A stretch of 64,000 nt of DNA from Blasia pusilla (GCA_050084515.1 CM114274.1:25296001-25360000); one strand, 5' to 3'. Counted from the stretch's first letter, positions 26,005-36,807 are shown. Program-made: numbers and translations. Notes: generated by a model from the sequence alone, not told the origin.

Positions 26005-27828
26005 ATGATTGTAAACCAACAGACATTGTCTTCAACTTCCCGAAGTACTAGTGCTGGATTAGGAGAGGTCCTAGATTTATCAGTTAGATCTGTGAGTCCA
26101 TGGACGGAAAAAGTACGTATTCAATCTGTTGACACTAGTCAGAGCTCAAGTCTGGTGTCAGAGGCATCAACCTCTAAACAACAACTTCGTAGATCAAGTA
26201 GAGTTATACATCCAGTTCATAGATTCATAAATGAAGGTTTCCTTGCAACATATCATGCATATATGATGACTACCCCTCAAGAACAAGAGTCGAGTTATTT
26301 TGAAGAAGCTGCAAGTAAAGTCAAATGAATTGAAGCTATGGAGGAAGAGCTTGCTGCATTAAGACATCAACAAACATGGGAGCTTGTTGATATACCTTCC
26401 GGTAAGGAAGCTATTGGTTCCAAACGAGTTTACAAAATCAAGCGTAATCAAGATGGTACAATTAACAGATACAAAGCGAGATTGGTGGCTAAGGGCTATG
26501 CACAACAATATGACATCGATTATGAGGAAACGTTTAGCCCTGTTGCAAAGATGACGACTACGAGAACAATGGTTGCAGTTTCAGTAAGTAAAAGTGGAGA
26601 TTACATCACATGGACGTTAAGAATACCTTCTTGAATGGAGATCTATACGAGGAGGTATATATGACTCAACCACCTGGATACGAGCATCCCAAGTTTCCAT
26701 TTGCGTGTGCAAGTTGAAGAAAGCTCTATACGGGCTCAAACAAGCTCCAAGAGCTTGGTATGGCAAGATTACATATGTCCTACAAGAGTTGGGTTTTACG
26801 GTATATGATTCTGACTCTTCATTATATATCTTGAGAGGACAAGATCATACGGTTCTCATTGTGTTGGATGTTGACAATCTCCTGATTACTGGGAGTACTG
26901 AAGAAATGGTACAACAAGTCAAGCTTAAGTTACAAGCAAAAATTTGATATGAAGGATTTGGGAGAACTCAAGTACTTTCTTGGTATTGAGTTTATTAAGG
27001 TTGGAGAGAGCATATGGTTACTACAACGATAATATGCTCTTCATATATGCTTTCAAAATATAGTATGACAGCTTGTAAGCCAATCTCTACACCGTTGGAT
27101 GAGAGTGTGAAGCTAAGAGTTCATGAAGGAGAGTTGCTTGTAGATTCTAATGTGTACAGGCCTATGATTGGAAGTTTGATCTATCTAACTATAACCAGAC
27201 CAGATTTGAGCTATACTGTTGACATAATGAGCCAGTTTATGCAAGCACCTCGAAAACCTCACCTTGACGCTGTAAGGAGGATTATGCGGTATGTGAAATT
27301 CTCTATTCAATTTGGGCTTCAATTTGAACCTTCTTCGAGTTTTCAATTATAGGGATTCACATATGCTGATTGGGCAAGAAGCGTTTTTATTGGCACTCCA
27401 CATCTGGTTATTCATTTTACTTTGGGAAACGCAGCTATAAGTTGGGCTTCAAAGTAGCAACCTACAGTTGTTGTATCTTCAACAGAGGATGGGTACAGAG
27501 GAGCAACCAATGCAACCAATGCGGTGTGGCTTTATCGATTACTTGTTGAGACTAGTATTTGTAACTTAGGACGTGGTGTAATATATGCAGACAATATTAG
27601 TAGCATCAAGCTTGCTAATAACCCTGTGTTTCATGCTCGTACAAAACATGTTGAGGTACAGTATCGTTTTATCAGAGAGAAAGTGCTTGCAAGAGAAATT
27701 AATCTTGTGTATGTAGATACAGATCAGCAAATTGTTGACATCTTTACAAAGGTATTGTCTAGAGATAAGTTTGAGATGTTTAGAAATGATTTAGGCATTA
27801 GAGATATCGATGTAAGCTTGAGGGGAAA
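26005..27828 (+). pseudogene. Copia reverse transcriptase and RNase H, broken; catalytic Asp lost
   Basis: The RT start (ARLVAKGYAQQYDIDYEETF) is at about 26,470 and the KKALYGLKQAPRAWY box at about 26,712. At 26,867-26,878 the catalytic box, normally Tyr-Val-Asp-Asp, reads DVDN, so the second Asp is Asn. RNase H follows (ADWA, ISWASK, IYADNISSIKLANNP, RTKHVEVQYRFIRE) and ends near 27,841. Frame changes occur near 26,630 and 26,950 and stops near 27,351 and 27,457. Confidence 0.85.
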
Positions 27829-28140
27829 TATTGAAGATTGAGTTACAATCAAGCTCATCAGATACCTGAACTGCTACATTTGATACTCATACGAAGTAGG
27901 GAAACTTAATCTTGGTTAGTCAGTTAAGCGTGATTATCTTAACTAAGATTAATTAATCAAAGTTAGTCTAACTCATGATTATGGTTAAGATTAGGGTTAG
28001 GGTTGTTTATACATACCCTATATAATTGACAAAGGGACCAACCTCCACTCATTCTCTCATTGCAAATTTTGTTCTCCATGGTGGCGTGTGAGTGTGAGAG
28101 CCGTTTCCCACCAGTTATGCTTCTTTTACAATTTTTCATA
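27829..28140 (+). repeat. Copia 3' LTR
   Basis: It matches the 5' LTR along its whole length and has one extra TTAGGG unit (ATTAGGGTTAGGGTTG against ATTAGGGTTG). It ends TTTTTCATA and is followed by the target duplication TGTCC. Confidence 0.88.
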
Positions 28141-28379
28141 TGTCCTAATAGCGGATAGTCTCACAGAGAGACAGGCCATGGCATGTGTCTCTTCCTAGGT
28201 TGGCAAGACCTCTTCACCATTGTGGGGTACCACTCGAGAGCTACAGAGGAGTGTCGATGATCTCGTGAGGCAGCCGTGGAGTCATACCTTTATCCCGGAG
28301 CAATGAGAGTCAGGTGGCGATCGAGCTCATGAAATAGAGACGTTGACACCACTAGATACCACATCCGTTGTGTGGTAGT

Positions 28380-29330
28380 GTTCAGAGGAGGGTGTTAGAT
28401 CTCTTCAAAGGGATTAGCACCGAATTAGTTGCGGTCTTGCAGGCGGGCATACGGGTGCATCAGTACCTTTATGTGGAGAGAGATGAGACCGCACGACGAG
28501 TATCATAACGTCATGTGGCGAGATTGGTCCAGAGGTATCCTGAGTTGTTGCGGGTATCTAACCGCCGACATCTCTTTGATGGGGGCGTAGCATTTGGATA
28601 GAGTTGGTGCCATTCATTTGGTGATTGCTGGATGGCCATGTCAGGGTCATTTATCAGTTGGCCGAGGATTAGATTTGCAAGATCCAAGGTCAAGGATGTT
28701 TTGGGAGATGTTGCGAGTATTGCGACACTTGCAGGAGAGTCAAACATTTTGGAGAATGTGTCGTTATTGGGAGACACTCATGCACGTGTGATAACGAGTA
28801 TGCATCAAGTGATGTCTTGGTTGGGACTTGCTGTGTTGTTAGATGCAGCGAAAGTTGGATCACGTGCCCGTCGTCCACGACGAACTTGATACCATCAGAG
28901 GTATTAAGTCTAGCATACAATGGAATCTAGAGAGCACCACATCTCACACTGAATGCTATTTTGGGCTCAGGGCGTCGATCTCAAGTGGTGACGCGTGATG
29001 ATAGACCACCGTTGGAGATGGCCAATACGGTGGGGGAGTTGAGGGCAGCCTTACCTACGTTGGTGAGCTTTCCAGCATCTCATGCCTTTTGTCAGGGAGG
29101 GCCAGGCATGATTTGGGATGAGGTGACCCGAGCATTGGAGGAGCCTACAGCAGATGAGCGCGAGCGCGCCATGGGGTTTGCTACGGGTACTATGACGATG
29201 CCTGGTATGACTGAGGCATCACGGAGACAAGTGTTGGGGCAGGCGATGGACCTCAACTGTCTCACATGGATAGTCAGCCTAGGTATGGCTGAGCAGAGAT
29301 GGATGAGAGTGTCATCCATGCCGTAAGGTC
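28380..29330 (+). pseudogene. C5 cytosine DNA methyltransferase domain inside the gypsy polyprotein, broken
   Basis: The segment has the conserved motifs of the C5 DNA methyltransferase family in canonical order. Motif I (SAM binding), VLDLFKGISTELVAVLQAGI, starts at 28,392. Motif IV with the catalytic Cys, VIAGWPCQGH, has its Cys codon at 28,639-28,641. Motif VI, LENVSLLGD, is at about 28,749. Motif VIII-like GSRARRPR is at 28,857-28,880. A target-recognition-like stretch (VTRDDRPPLEMANTVGE) follows at about 28,985. Motif IX DERERAMGF is at 29,153-29,179 and motif X GQAMDLN at 29,237-29,257. Stops and at least three frame changes break it. It lies after the protease and before reverse transcriptase, in the same strand and reading direction, so it belongs to the element. 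Canonical motif order argues against plant DRM enzymes, whose motifs are rearranged. The specific subfamily (DNMT3-like or other) is uncertain. Confidence 0.85.
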
Positions 29331-29639
29331 CACGAGTTGCAACATTGCCTACAGGGTTTGTATAGGCACTGGCTGGAGGCGGGACAAGGAGAGATAAGCA
29401 CCCATGGACTTCAAGGGACATGGTCAAAGCAGAGAGTGCGAAGACGGTGAGAGCAGCACATGTTAATTTTTTGAATATGGAGCATGGTGGAGGAGGTCAG
29501 AGTGGAGTGACTGTTACGAAGGTGGCTAGGGTTGCTACGTACATAGCAACCAAAGCCAGAGATTGTGTCTTCTCCGAGTGAGGTCACGATGGAGACTTAG
29601 GAACCTATGATAGGTCTTAAGTTGACATGAGGAGAGCAA

Positions 29640-31080
29640 GGGCGGGTTCATAGATTTTTGAGAGGGCATGTTAGTTATTTTGCCTTCAATATGAGAGACT
29701 TGGATAAATGGAAGGGTCCCAGGATATGAATTGAGTTGGCTAATGATACGCCGACCTTTCGTCGACACTACAGGTATTCCGATATGGAGCGAGCCTTGAT
29801 TCAGAGCACGAGTCAAGAGTTGTTGGAGGTAGGACTTGTGGAGTTATGACATGGCGAGTATGCATCTGCCACAGTCATGCTGACGAAGGAGAATATGTAT
29901 GGCAATTGGACGGATAAGCGGATGTGTGGAGATTATTGTCCTATCAACCAACAGACGAGGTCAGATCGATATGCCATGTCTACTCCTGAGGAGATCTTTG
30001 GTACGGTAGGGCATGCCAAGATCTTCAATACTTTAGATCTGCGTGTTGGCTATCATCAGCTTCCTATCAGGTTGGAGGACAGGGAGAAGACAACATTTTG
30101 GGGGATAGATCGGTTCATGAGAGACTGTTTGTATCATTGGCGTTTCTTACCATTTGGGTTGAAGAACGCGCCTATGGAGTTTCAAAGAGTGATGGATAGG
30201 ATTTTGGCTGGCTTGGATTTTGTACGGTGTTACATAGATGATATTCTTATCTTCAGTTCCACGGTTGAGGAGCATGAGCGACATCTGGAGGAGGTGTTTC
30301 GGCCATTGCAGTTACATGGACTGAAGTTAAATCCATGCAAGTGCAAATTCTTTCAGGAGCAAATCGAGTTATTGGAACACACCATATATCCAAGTGGGTT
30401 AGATGTTTAGAAGACGAAGGTGGAGGCTATTGCGCAAATTCCACGCCCTATAGATGTGAGTCGAGTCCGAGCGTTTCTAGGACTGGAAAACTTCTATTGA
30501 CGATATGTCAAGGGTCTTAGTGGGATTGCCAAGTCTTTGACTTTGCTGATAAGACTTGATCAGGTTTGGCAATGGGGAGATGATCAAGAGCAAGCATTTT
30601 AGGAGCTCAAGGACAAGTTAACGTCCTCACCCATTTTATAGAGATCGATTAGGGGTCGCCCATTCCAGCTACATACGGATTGGAGCATGTTGGGTCTAGG
30701 AGCAGTACTTACTCAGAGGGATAACGAGGAGAGGGAGTTCGTTGTGGCTTACGCAAGCCGATGGAACAACATTGCAGAGACGAAGTACAAATCCTACGAG
30801 GGAGAGTGCTTAGATGCAGTGTAGGTTGTGGCACACTTTAGGTGCTATGTATTCAGCAACCCTTTCACACTTATCATTGATCATCAATCGTTGAGGTGGT
30901 TGATGGAGTCCGAAAAGCTTACGGGAAAGCTTGCCAGGTGGGCTCTATTACTACATGAGTATGAGTTTGAGGTAGTTACAAGGACAAGTTGGCTGAACCA
31001 GGATGCAGATGGGTTGAGTCGTAACCTATGTCCGAGTCAGAGAGACGACATAGGAGTTTTGATGGTACGGAGAGAGTGAT
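29640..31080 (+). pseudogene. Gypsy reverse transcriptase and RNase H, broken
   Basis: The RT spans about 29,760-30,410. It includes MCGDYCPINQQTRSDRYAMS, TLDLRVGYHQLP, FLPFGLKNAPMEFQRVMDR and an intact YIDD box at 30,231-30,242. RNase H follows (HTDWSMLGLGAVL near 30,672, LIIDHQSLRWLME near 30,870, ending QDADGLSR near 31,000). Stops lie near 29,847, 30,408, 30,497, 30,600, 30,640 and 30,822. RT copies the genomic RNA and RNase H removes it. Confidence 0.9.
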
Positions 31081-31500
31081 GAGGAGATGGTGCCCATTTG
31101 GCATTCATCTGCCTATCTTTGTTGGTCGATGATGGCAGGTCAGCCACAAGTGGTGATTCCAGTGGTGGGGTTGGATGATGAGTCTTTGGATCCGGAGGTC
31201 AATGAGGAGTCAACAAGTGGTCGTGATATCCATGACGACATGGAGGTTGTGGAGTTCTTGCGTACTAGCGTCATAGCGAGCACAGTGAGTGCTAGGGAGC
31301 ATGATCGGATCCTACAAAGAGCCAGGAGGTTCAGGTGGGAGGGGACTCACATTTTGCGGGTATGGGGAGATAGTAGGATACGAGTGGTACCTCATCCTTC
31401 CCAGCGAGCACGTGTAGTGCGACATGCCCATGAGGAGTTGGGGCATTTTGGAGTAAAGCGTACTTACAACTTACTCCAGATTTAGTATTGGTGGCATGGT

Positions 31501-32532
31501 TGTCGTGCTCCTACTCTCCTTGAACGATAATCTTGTTTGTTGCAGAAGCGTGCGTTCAGTAGGTCACGCTCTCAACGTTGATCTACATCCAAACACGCAC
31601 TTTGGTTAGTCGAGTCTTGGATCAATCAGCGGGATTACTTTCCGAGTTCTCGTCTCTGACTCTCATCAAGCTCAACCTTCCTAGTTTCGAAGTTTACAAC
31701 ACGGGCAAATCTCGAAAGACTTGGGACAGACTTTCTGGTCGGTTCAGGAACCTAAATCCGCGTTTCGCGCCTAGCGGTTCTAACTGTCTGATGGACATCC
31801 AATGAGTTCTTCACCAAGACTCGCACGAAATGAATCTCGGGTTGGAATCCAAGTGTGGCGTACAAAGTCCATTCCCTTGGATCAGGTTTGGGTTTCGAGT
31901 TCCAACGCCAAACTCCCCTTCCATCCCGTGCCTCTGAAACGCTGTTTGGCGCCCAAAGTGGGGATTCGTGTTCCAAGACATCTCGGAGAAACTCCTCCTC
32001 TACTAGTACTTTTGGGGATCTCCTGGGGCCCCCTTACATTTAGGAAAAGACACCCGGGCCTATCCAATTGGCCCTCAACCCGATTGCTCTCTCAATTGTT
32101 TTTGGCCAATATCTCAGTCTATACTTATGCGTTTGCTAATATCTTTAGTGCGTTAGAAGCGTCTTAAGATCCGCTTTCCAACGCGCCCTTATTTGTCCCA
32201 AACGCATCTTGGAGCTCAATGTTATGGTCCTAAACATAGTCAGATTCTCCCAAACGCTAGTCGTGTTCCAAACTGGTTCTCACCTCTTTGGCAACCAACC
32301 TCCCAAGACTCAACTAATCTCAAGTCTTGGCTCGCGTTCGGTTTAGGTTTCCTGGTTGCGACCACTAACGCTTGAAACGCATAACTCTGTTCCGCGTTTC
32401 GTCTCTTAAACTTTTCCAAGAGACTTTTCCAAACGCCTCTCCAAAGCGCAAACCTCGCAGCGTGAGTTCACTTGAGTTCTGATGTTTCGCTTGGCGCCTA
32501 TTTGGTGTTGTTTGGTTATGAGGGTCGCAACA
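31501..32532 (-). mobile_element. Solo LTR, TGTCGTG family, inserted in the integrase
   Basis: It has terminal TGTCGTG and, at the far end, CGCAACA. It is the reverse complement of the copy at 35,632-36,638 over its whole length, so it lies in the opposite orientation; I estimate close to 90% identity by eye. The flanks ATGGT and GAGGT are a poor 5-bp target duplication. There is no coding sequence inside. The family's internal region is not in the window. Confidence 0.82.
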
Positions 32533-32707
32533 GAGGTGGCCCAATATACATACAAGGATATAGTAGTTTGTGGCCAGATGTATGATATATGACCGAGTGC
32601 AAGCATCCTTCAATGCTCCCACTCCGTAGTTACATCCTTTTCCAATTATTGGTTTAGGTTATCGGTGGAGTTTAGACTTTGCGGGACCTTTGCCATTGAC
32701 GGGGCGT

Positions 32708-33977
32708 TGTCGTGTCGAGAGCCTTTCTTCGAGCAAGGGCGGGCCTTCTAGCTGCGGTAGATGCGGTCGATGCAAGGTGAACTCTCTAAGAAGTTCTCCT
32801 TTTTCAATACAAAATTATGATGTATACTCTCCATTCTCTCACGAGAGGTATCACAAATGGATGTGCCAAGGCGATCACTTCTTCGTAAGATCGGATCCCA
32901 AAATTCCTAACTATAAAATCCCTATAAACTATTTTACGCTTGTACACGAGGAAGATATCACAATTAGTGTTAAACCCTACTTGAGCAGGCCTATTGACAT
33001 CCATGGGTCGCTATATAAGGACATACAAAGTACAATCCCATGTCCTTCCATATGTGACGATAGGAAGAATCACCGGAGTTGGAGATTGCATGACCTGGTT
33101 CATGAACGCTTCCCCAAAGTGATAAACTAAATATTGAGTGAACCAGTGTCTATCTACAAAGAGTACCTTGACATGGTATGGATTGAGGAAAGGAAAGTCG
33201 GGCACAACTCGTGCTCCACCCCTATCCATGCTTGACAGACATTCTTTTCTCTCCTCAAGAATGGATTTTGGCGGAATTATTCTCCCAAGAGGGGTAATCC
33301 ACTCTCATTGGGGAAGTAACAAGCCAAAACATTCATTATTTTAGTATGACTAAACTCCTCTAAGGTGACAAACCTCTCATCTCCACACACACACCACACT
33401 CTAGAAACCTCTCGAAGAATAGACCATGATCAAGTTACTCTCCCAAGAGGGATGATCCACTTTCATTGGAAGAGCAAGCAATCCCAAAGCCATACACTCA
33501 AGAGAGACACGAGAGACTCAAGATGTGGAATAGAAGGTGATGAACCCTTGAAGGTCCCTCCTCTTTATATACTCACAAGGGATCCATGAGAGTACGAAAT
33601 AGAGCTTATCTTATCTTGTGCCACATGGCTTCCTCTCAAGGCTTAGCCAATCACATTTTGACATAAGTAGATTTCCTCTTATCTCTTCCACAGTATCCTC
33701 TTTTACCCACTTGATATTTTCCAAATTACCCCAACTAACCTAGCCACCAACCAAGAGTACTTTTGCTTTTCATTAAAGCAACTACTTTACTTTTATAAAG
33801 TCATCTTTTATTTATTACCTCATTTTCTAAAGTTGGGCCTGCAAAAAAGAGGCACCATAAATAGGTTTAAACATGGGGATTTCCTTTTCCTAAGCTAATT
33901 TACTTAATACTAATAAAACGCTATCTAACACTTAACAAGGAAGGAGTTTACACACTGGCTAATTTTACTATACGACA
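32708..33977. mobile_element. Solo LTR, second family, inserted in the integrase
   Basis: The ends are TGTCGT and ACGACA, a 6-bp inverted repeat with TG and CA termini. The flanks are GCGT on both sides (32,704-32,707 and 33,978-33,981), and the integrase frame continues exactly across the element when one flank is counted. It is 1,270 bp, with TATA-like CTCTTTATATACTC near 33,548. It does not match the other LTR families in the window. Confidence 0.82.
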
Positions 33978-35029
33978 GCGTCATCACAGGTACGTGTAGG
34001 TCATGGTGGAGCATTTCTCCAAGTGGATAGAGTTGGTGGCACTACCGGATAAGGCAAGCAAGGAAACAAGATATGTGTTTCTAGATCGTGTGCTTAGTTA
34101 CTTTGGTGCACCGGCGGAGGTGTTGACTGACCAGGGTACCGAGTTCAGGGGAGAGTTTCACGCCTTGTGTGATGAGGCGCTGATAGATCACCGCAATACG
34201 TCTAGAGATCATCCTGAGGCAGATGGGTTGGTGGAGAGAGTAGTACAAACCGTGAAGAGAGGATTGCGCAAGTAGGGCTAGCAACGGAGAAAGTTGAGGA
34301 AGTGGGACCTACAGTTTCTATGGTTGGCTATGGGTTATCGCTTCAGTCGGCAGGCATCCTTGGCGTCATTTTCACCGTACTTTTTGCTCTTTGGGAGAGA
34401 GCCAGATTTACTAGTAGTTATTCGACGTAACATGGAGGAGGTGTTAGATCTTGATGATCCACATGTATGGGTACAAGCATGTTCTTAAAGGGCGGAGATT
34501 TTTTGCAGAGTTATGCCCATGGCCTTTGAGAACTTAGCTATTGCTTGGCATAGGGATACATTGAGATACGCAACCATTCGTGGAGGAGGTTATATCCTAG
34601 AGATTACGTGTATTTACAGCAGACGGCATCCACGACACTAAATGTCACTGCAGGGCGCACGATTTTGCGTGTGCGCGAGATGTTACCAACCAGAGCCTTC
34701 ATGTTGGAGGGATGGGATGGAATGGTTTGTAAGGATCATGTGCGCAACTATGCGCCATGTCACCTTCCAAACGTGGATGGGACACTGGATCCGAGCTTGG
34801 CAGTAGTACTTAGAGGCTTGAGGTATATGTTGTGTGGATCTGCGAGGGGTGCAGTCACCATTTGGTATGTGACGGTTGTTCTTGAGGGTGGCATATATCA
34901 TGTCTGACCCCCCTCTTGATGTAGTTCCCATGGGATGATGGATATGTCTGAGATATATATAGGGTAGTAGATCATGTTAGAGAGATGTGATATCTACTAT
35001 CTAGAGTTGGGGAGATCCAATTGCCAATT

Positions 35030-35174
35030 AAGGGGACGGTTGTGTGATCTTGATGTATATGTGTGAGTTGATTTTTTGTACTTGTGTGCTCGTATGTTGG
35101 GGAAGATCAATGTTGTATGGTGTGGATGTGACCAACAATATATATTGTGTAGCGATGTGTATGCGCACGACAAC
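35030..35174 (+). repeat. Polypurine tract and orphan LTR tail before the 3' LTR
   Basis: AAGGGGACGG at 35,030-35,039 looks like a polypurine tract. It is followed not by the LTR start but by 135 bp (35,040-35,174) that match the last 142 bp of the 3' LTR (36,666-36,807), from TTGTGTGATCT to the final GCAAC. So a copy of the LTR tail precedes the full LTR. Confidence 0.7.
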
Positions 35175-36807
35175 TATCACATCTGAGTAGCCGTTAGGTA
35201 GGGATCTATCGCGGCAACAACATAGAGAGCCAACGGACTATCGTGAGTATAACTTCGTCCTCAAGTATCGGATGGGGTTGAAGATAGTTCCGTTGTGTCA
35301 ACAACGTTGTTTCTAACAACTTTCCTTTCAGAGTCTCTCACAACTGGGTGACTTGTTCAGCAAGTCACCCGACCCTGGTAACCTATGCGGGCCGGTTACC
35401 AAGAGGGTTGTTATCCTTAGGGGAGGAGCCTTTTGGCTCTTCCCACACCTATTTATAGGAGAGAGATGGCTTTCTCAAGCTATCTTTCTCATGTTGGGCC
35501 GTTGGAGCACCAGTCTTGCTCGTGTGTGTGAGTTAGGACTTGGGTGCTAGCGTCCGGATTCCTTGATAGCACAGGGTGGATGAGGCTCGATATGCCGATG
35601 TAGACTCAGGAGTGGAGTTTTAGGCCAGGTGTGTCGTGACCCTCATAACCAAACAACACCAAATAAGCGCCAAGCGGAACATCAGAACCCAAGTGGACTC
35701 ATGCTGCGATATTCGCGCTTTGGAGAGGTGTTTGGAAAGGTCTCTTGGAAAAGTCCAAGAGACAAGACGCGGAACAGAGTTGTGCATTTCATGCGTTAGT
35801 GGTTGTGACCAGGAAACCTAGACCAAACGTGAACCAAGACTTGAGATGAGTTGAGTCTTGGAAGGTTGGTTGCCAAAGAGGTGAGAACCAGTTTTGGAAC
35901 ACGACTAGCGTTTGGGGAATTTGAGTGTGTTTTGGACCATAACGTTTAGATCCAAGATGCGTTTGAGACAAATAAGAGCGCGTTGGAAATCTTATCTTGA
36001 GACGCTTCCAACGCACTAAAGATCTCAACAAACGCAGGAGTACAGACTGAGATATTGACAAAAAACGATTGTGAGAGCAATCGGGTTGAGGGCCAATTGG
36101 AGAGGCCTGGGTGTCTTTCCCTAAATGTAGGGAAACCCAGAGATTCCCAGAAGTACTAGTAAGGGAGGAGTCTCTCCAAGATGTCTTGGAACACGAATCC
36201 CCACTTTGAGCACCAAACGGCGTCTCAGAGGCACGGGATGGAACGAGAGTTTGGCGTTGGAACTTGAAACCCAAACCTGATCCAAGGGAGTGGACTTTGA
36301 ACGCCACACTTGGATTCCGACCCGAGATTCACTTTGTGCGAATCTCGGTTAGGGACTCATTGGATTTCGATCGGACAATTGGAATAGCCAGACGCAAAAC
36401 GCTGTTTTAGGTTCCTGAACCGACCAAAAAGTCTGTCCCAAGTCTTTTGAGACTTGCATGTGTTGTAAACCGCGAAACGAGGAAGGTTGAACTTGATGAG
36501 AGGCTGAGATGAGAACTCGGAAAGTTAGTCCGCCTAACTAGAGTGTGTGTTTGGATGCAGATCAGCGTTGAGAGTGTGACCTACTAAACGCACACTTCCG
36601 GAACAAGATTAACGTTCAAGGAGAATAGGCGCACGACAGGGTGTGTCTTTTTTACTCTTATTGTGTTGTGTGATCTCGATATATATATGTGAGTTAATTT
36701 GTTGTACTTGTGTGGATCTACCCGTATGTTGGGGAAGATCAATGTTGTGTCGTGTAGATGTGACTAGAGATACGTATTGTGTAGCGATGTGTATGCGCGC
36801 GGCAACA
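35175..36807 (+). repeat. 3' LTR of the gypsy element, interrupted
   Basis: It starts TATCACATCTGAGTAGCC (TG end mutated) and follows the 5' LTR for 473 bp. It is interrupted at 35,632-36,638 by a solo LTR, then ends with the 142-bp tail to GCGCGGCAACA. A TATA-like CACCTATTTATAGG lies near 35,446. Full length without the insertion is about 620 bp. Confidence 0.82.
35632..36638 (+). mobile_element. Solo LTR, TGTCGTG family, inserted in the gypsy 3' LTR
   Basis: The ends are TGTCGTG and CACGACA, an exact 7-bp inverted repeat. The flanks AGGTG (35,627-35,631) and GGGTG (36,639-36,643) are a 5-bp target duplication with one change. It matches the reversed copy at 31,501-32,532 and the start of the copy at 63,807. 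No internal coding sequence is present. Confidence 0.88.

Larger units (their letters stand above)
22856..28140 (+). mobile_element. Ty1/copia retrotransposon nested in the gypsy element
   Basis: The element is complete in structure, 5,285 bp. It has LTRs at 22,856-23,161 and 27,829-28,140, a gag start at about 23,679, protease, integrase, reverse transcriptase and RNase H in the copia order, and a purine tract AGGGGAAA before the 3' LTR. The flanks TGTTC (22,851-22,855) and TGTCC (28,141-28,145) are a 5-bp target duplication with one change. Stops, frameshifts and lost catalytic residues make it non-autonomous. By eye the LTRs differ at roughly 35 positions, so the insertion is old but younger than its gypsy host. 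Confidence 0.92.
31081..34905 (+). pseudogene. Gypsy integrase, split by two solo LTRs
   Basis: The zinc-binding segment HEELGHFGVKRTYNLLQI lies at about 31,428 and is cut at 31,500 by a solo LTR. The reading resumes at 32,533 with a degraded stretch and RWSLDFAGPLPLTG (first catalytic Asp) at about 32,668. A second solo LTR occupies 32,708-33,977. The core resumes at 33,978 with VEHFSKWIELVALP, LTDQGTEF (second Asp) and HPEADGLVERVVQT (Glu). A C-terminal region runs to about 34,905. The DDE residues are present but the gene is in pieces. Confidence 0.88.
18312..36807 (+). mobile_element. Ty3/gypsy retrotransposon carrying a DNA methyltransferase domain; decayed and nested
   Basis: Domain order on the plus strand is LTR, long leader, gag with zinc knuckle, protease, C5 DNA methyltransferase, reverse transcriptase, RNase H, integrase, polypurine tract, LTR. 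Order RT-RH-IN and the YIDD box place it in Ty3/gypsy. A copia element sits at 22,856-28,140. Solo LTRs sit at 31,501-32,532 and 32,708-33,977 in the integrase and at 35,632-36,638 in the 3' LTR. Subtracting these leaves about 10 kb. The shared 473-bp LTR body is at 18,312-18,784 and 35,175-36,659. No clean target-site duplication is visible. Many stops and frameshifts show it is inactive. Confidence 0.9.

Noticed and set aside
28380-29330. Methyltransferase region as a host DRM or CMT gene
   Set aside because: It lacks the DRM motif rearrangement and any chromodomain, and is collinear with gypsy protease and RT on both sides.
29877-30410. 177-residue frame as an independent gene
   Set aside because: It is the reverse transcriptase core of the gypsy element.
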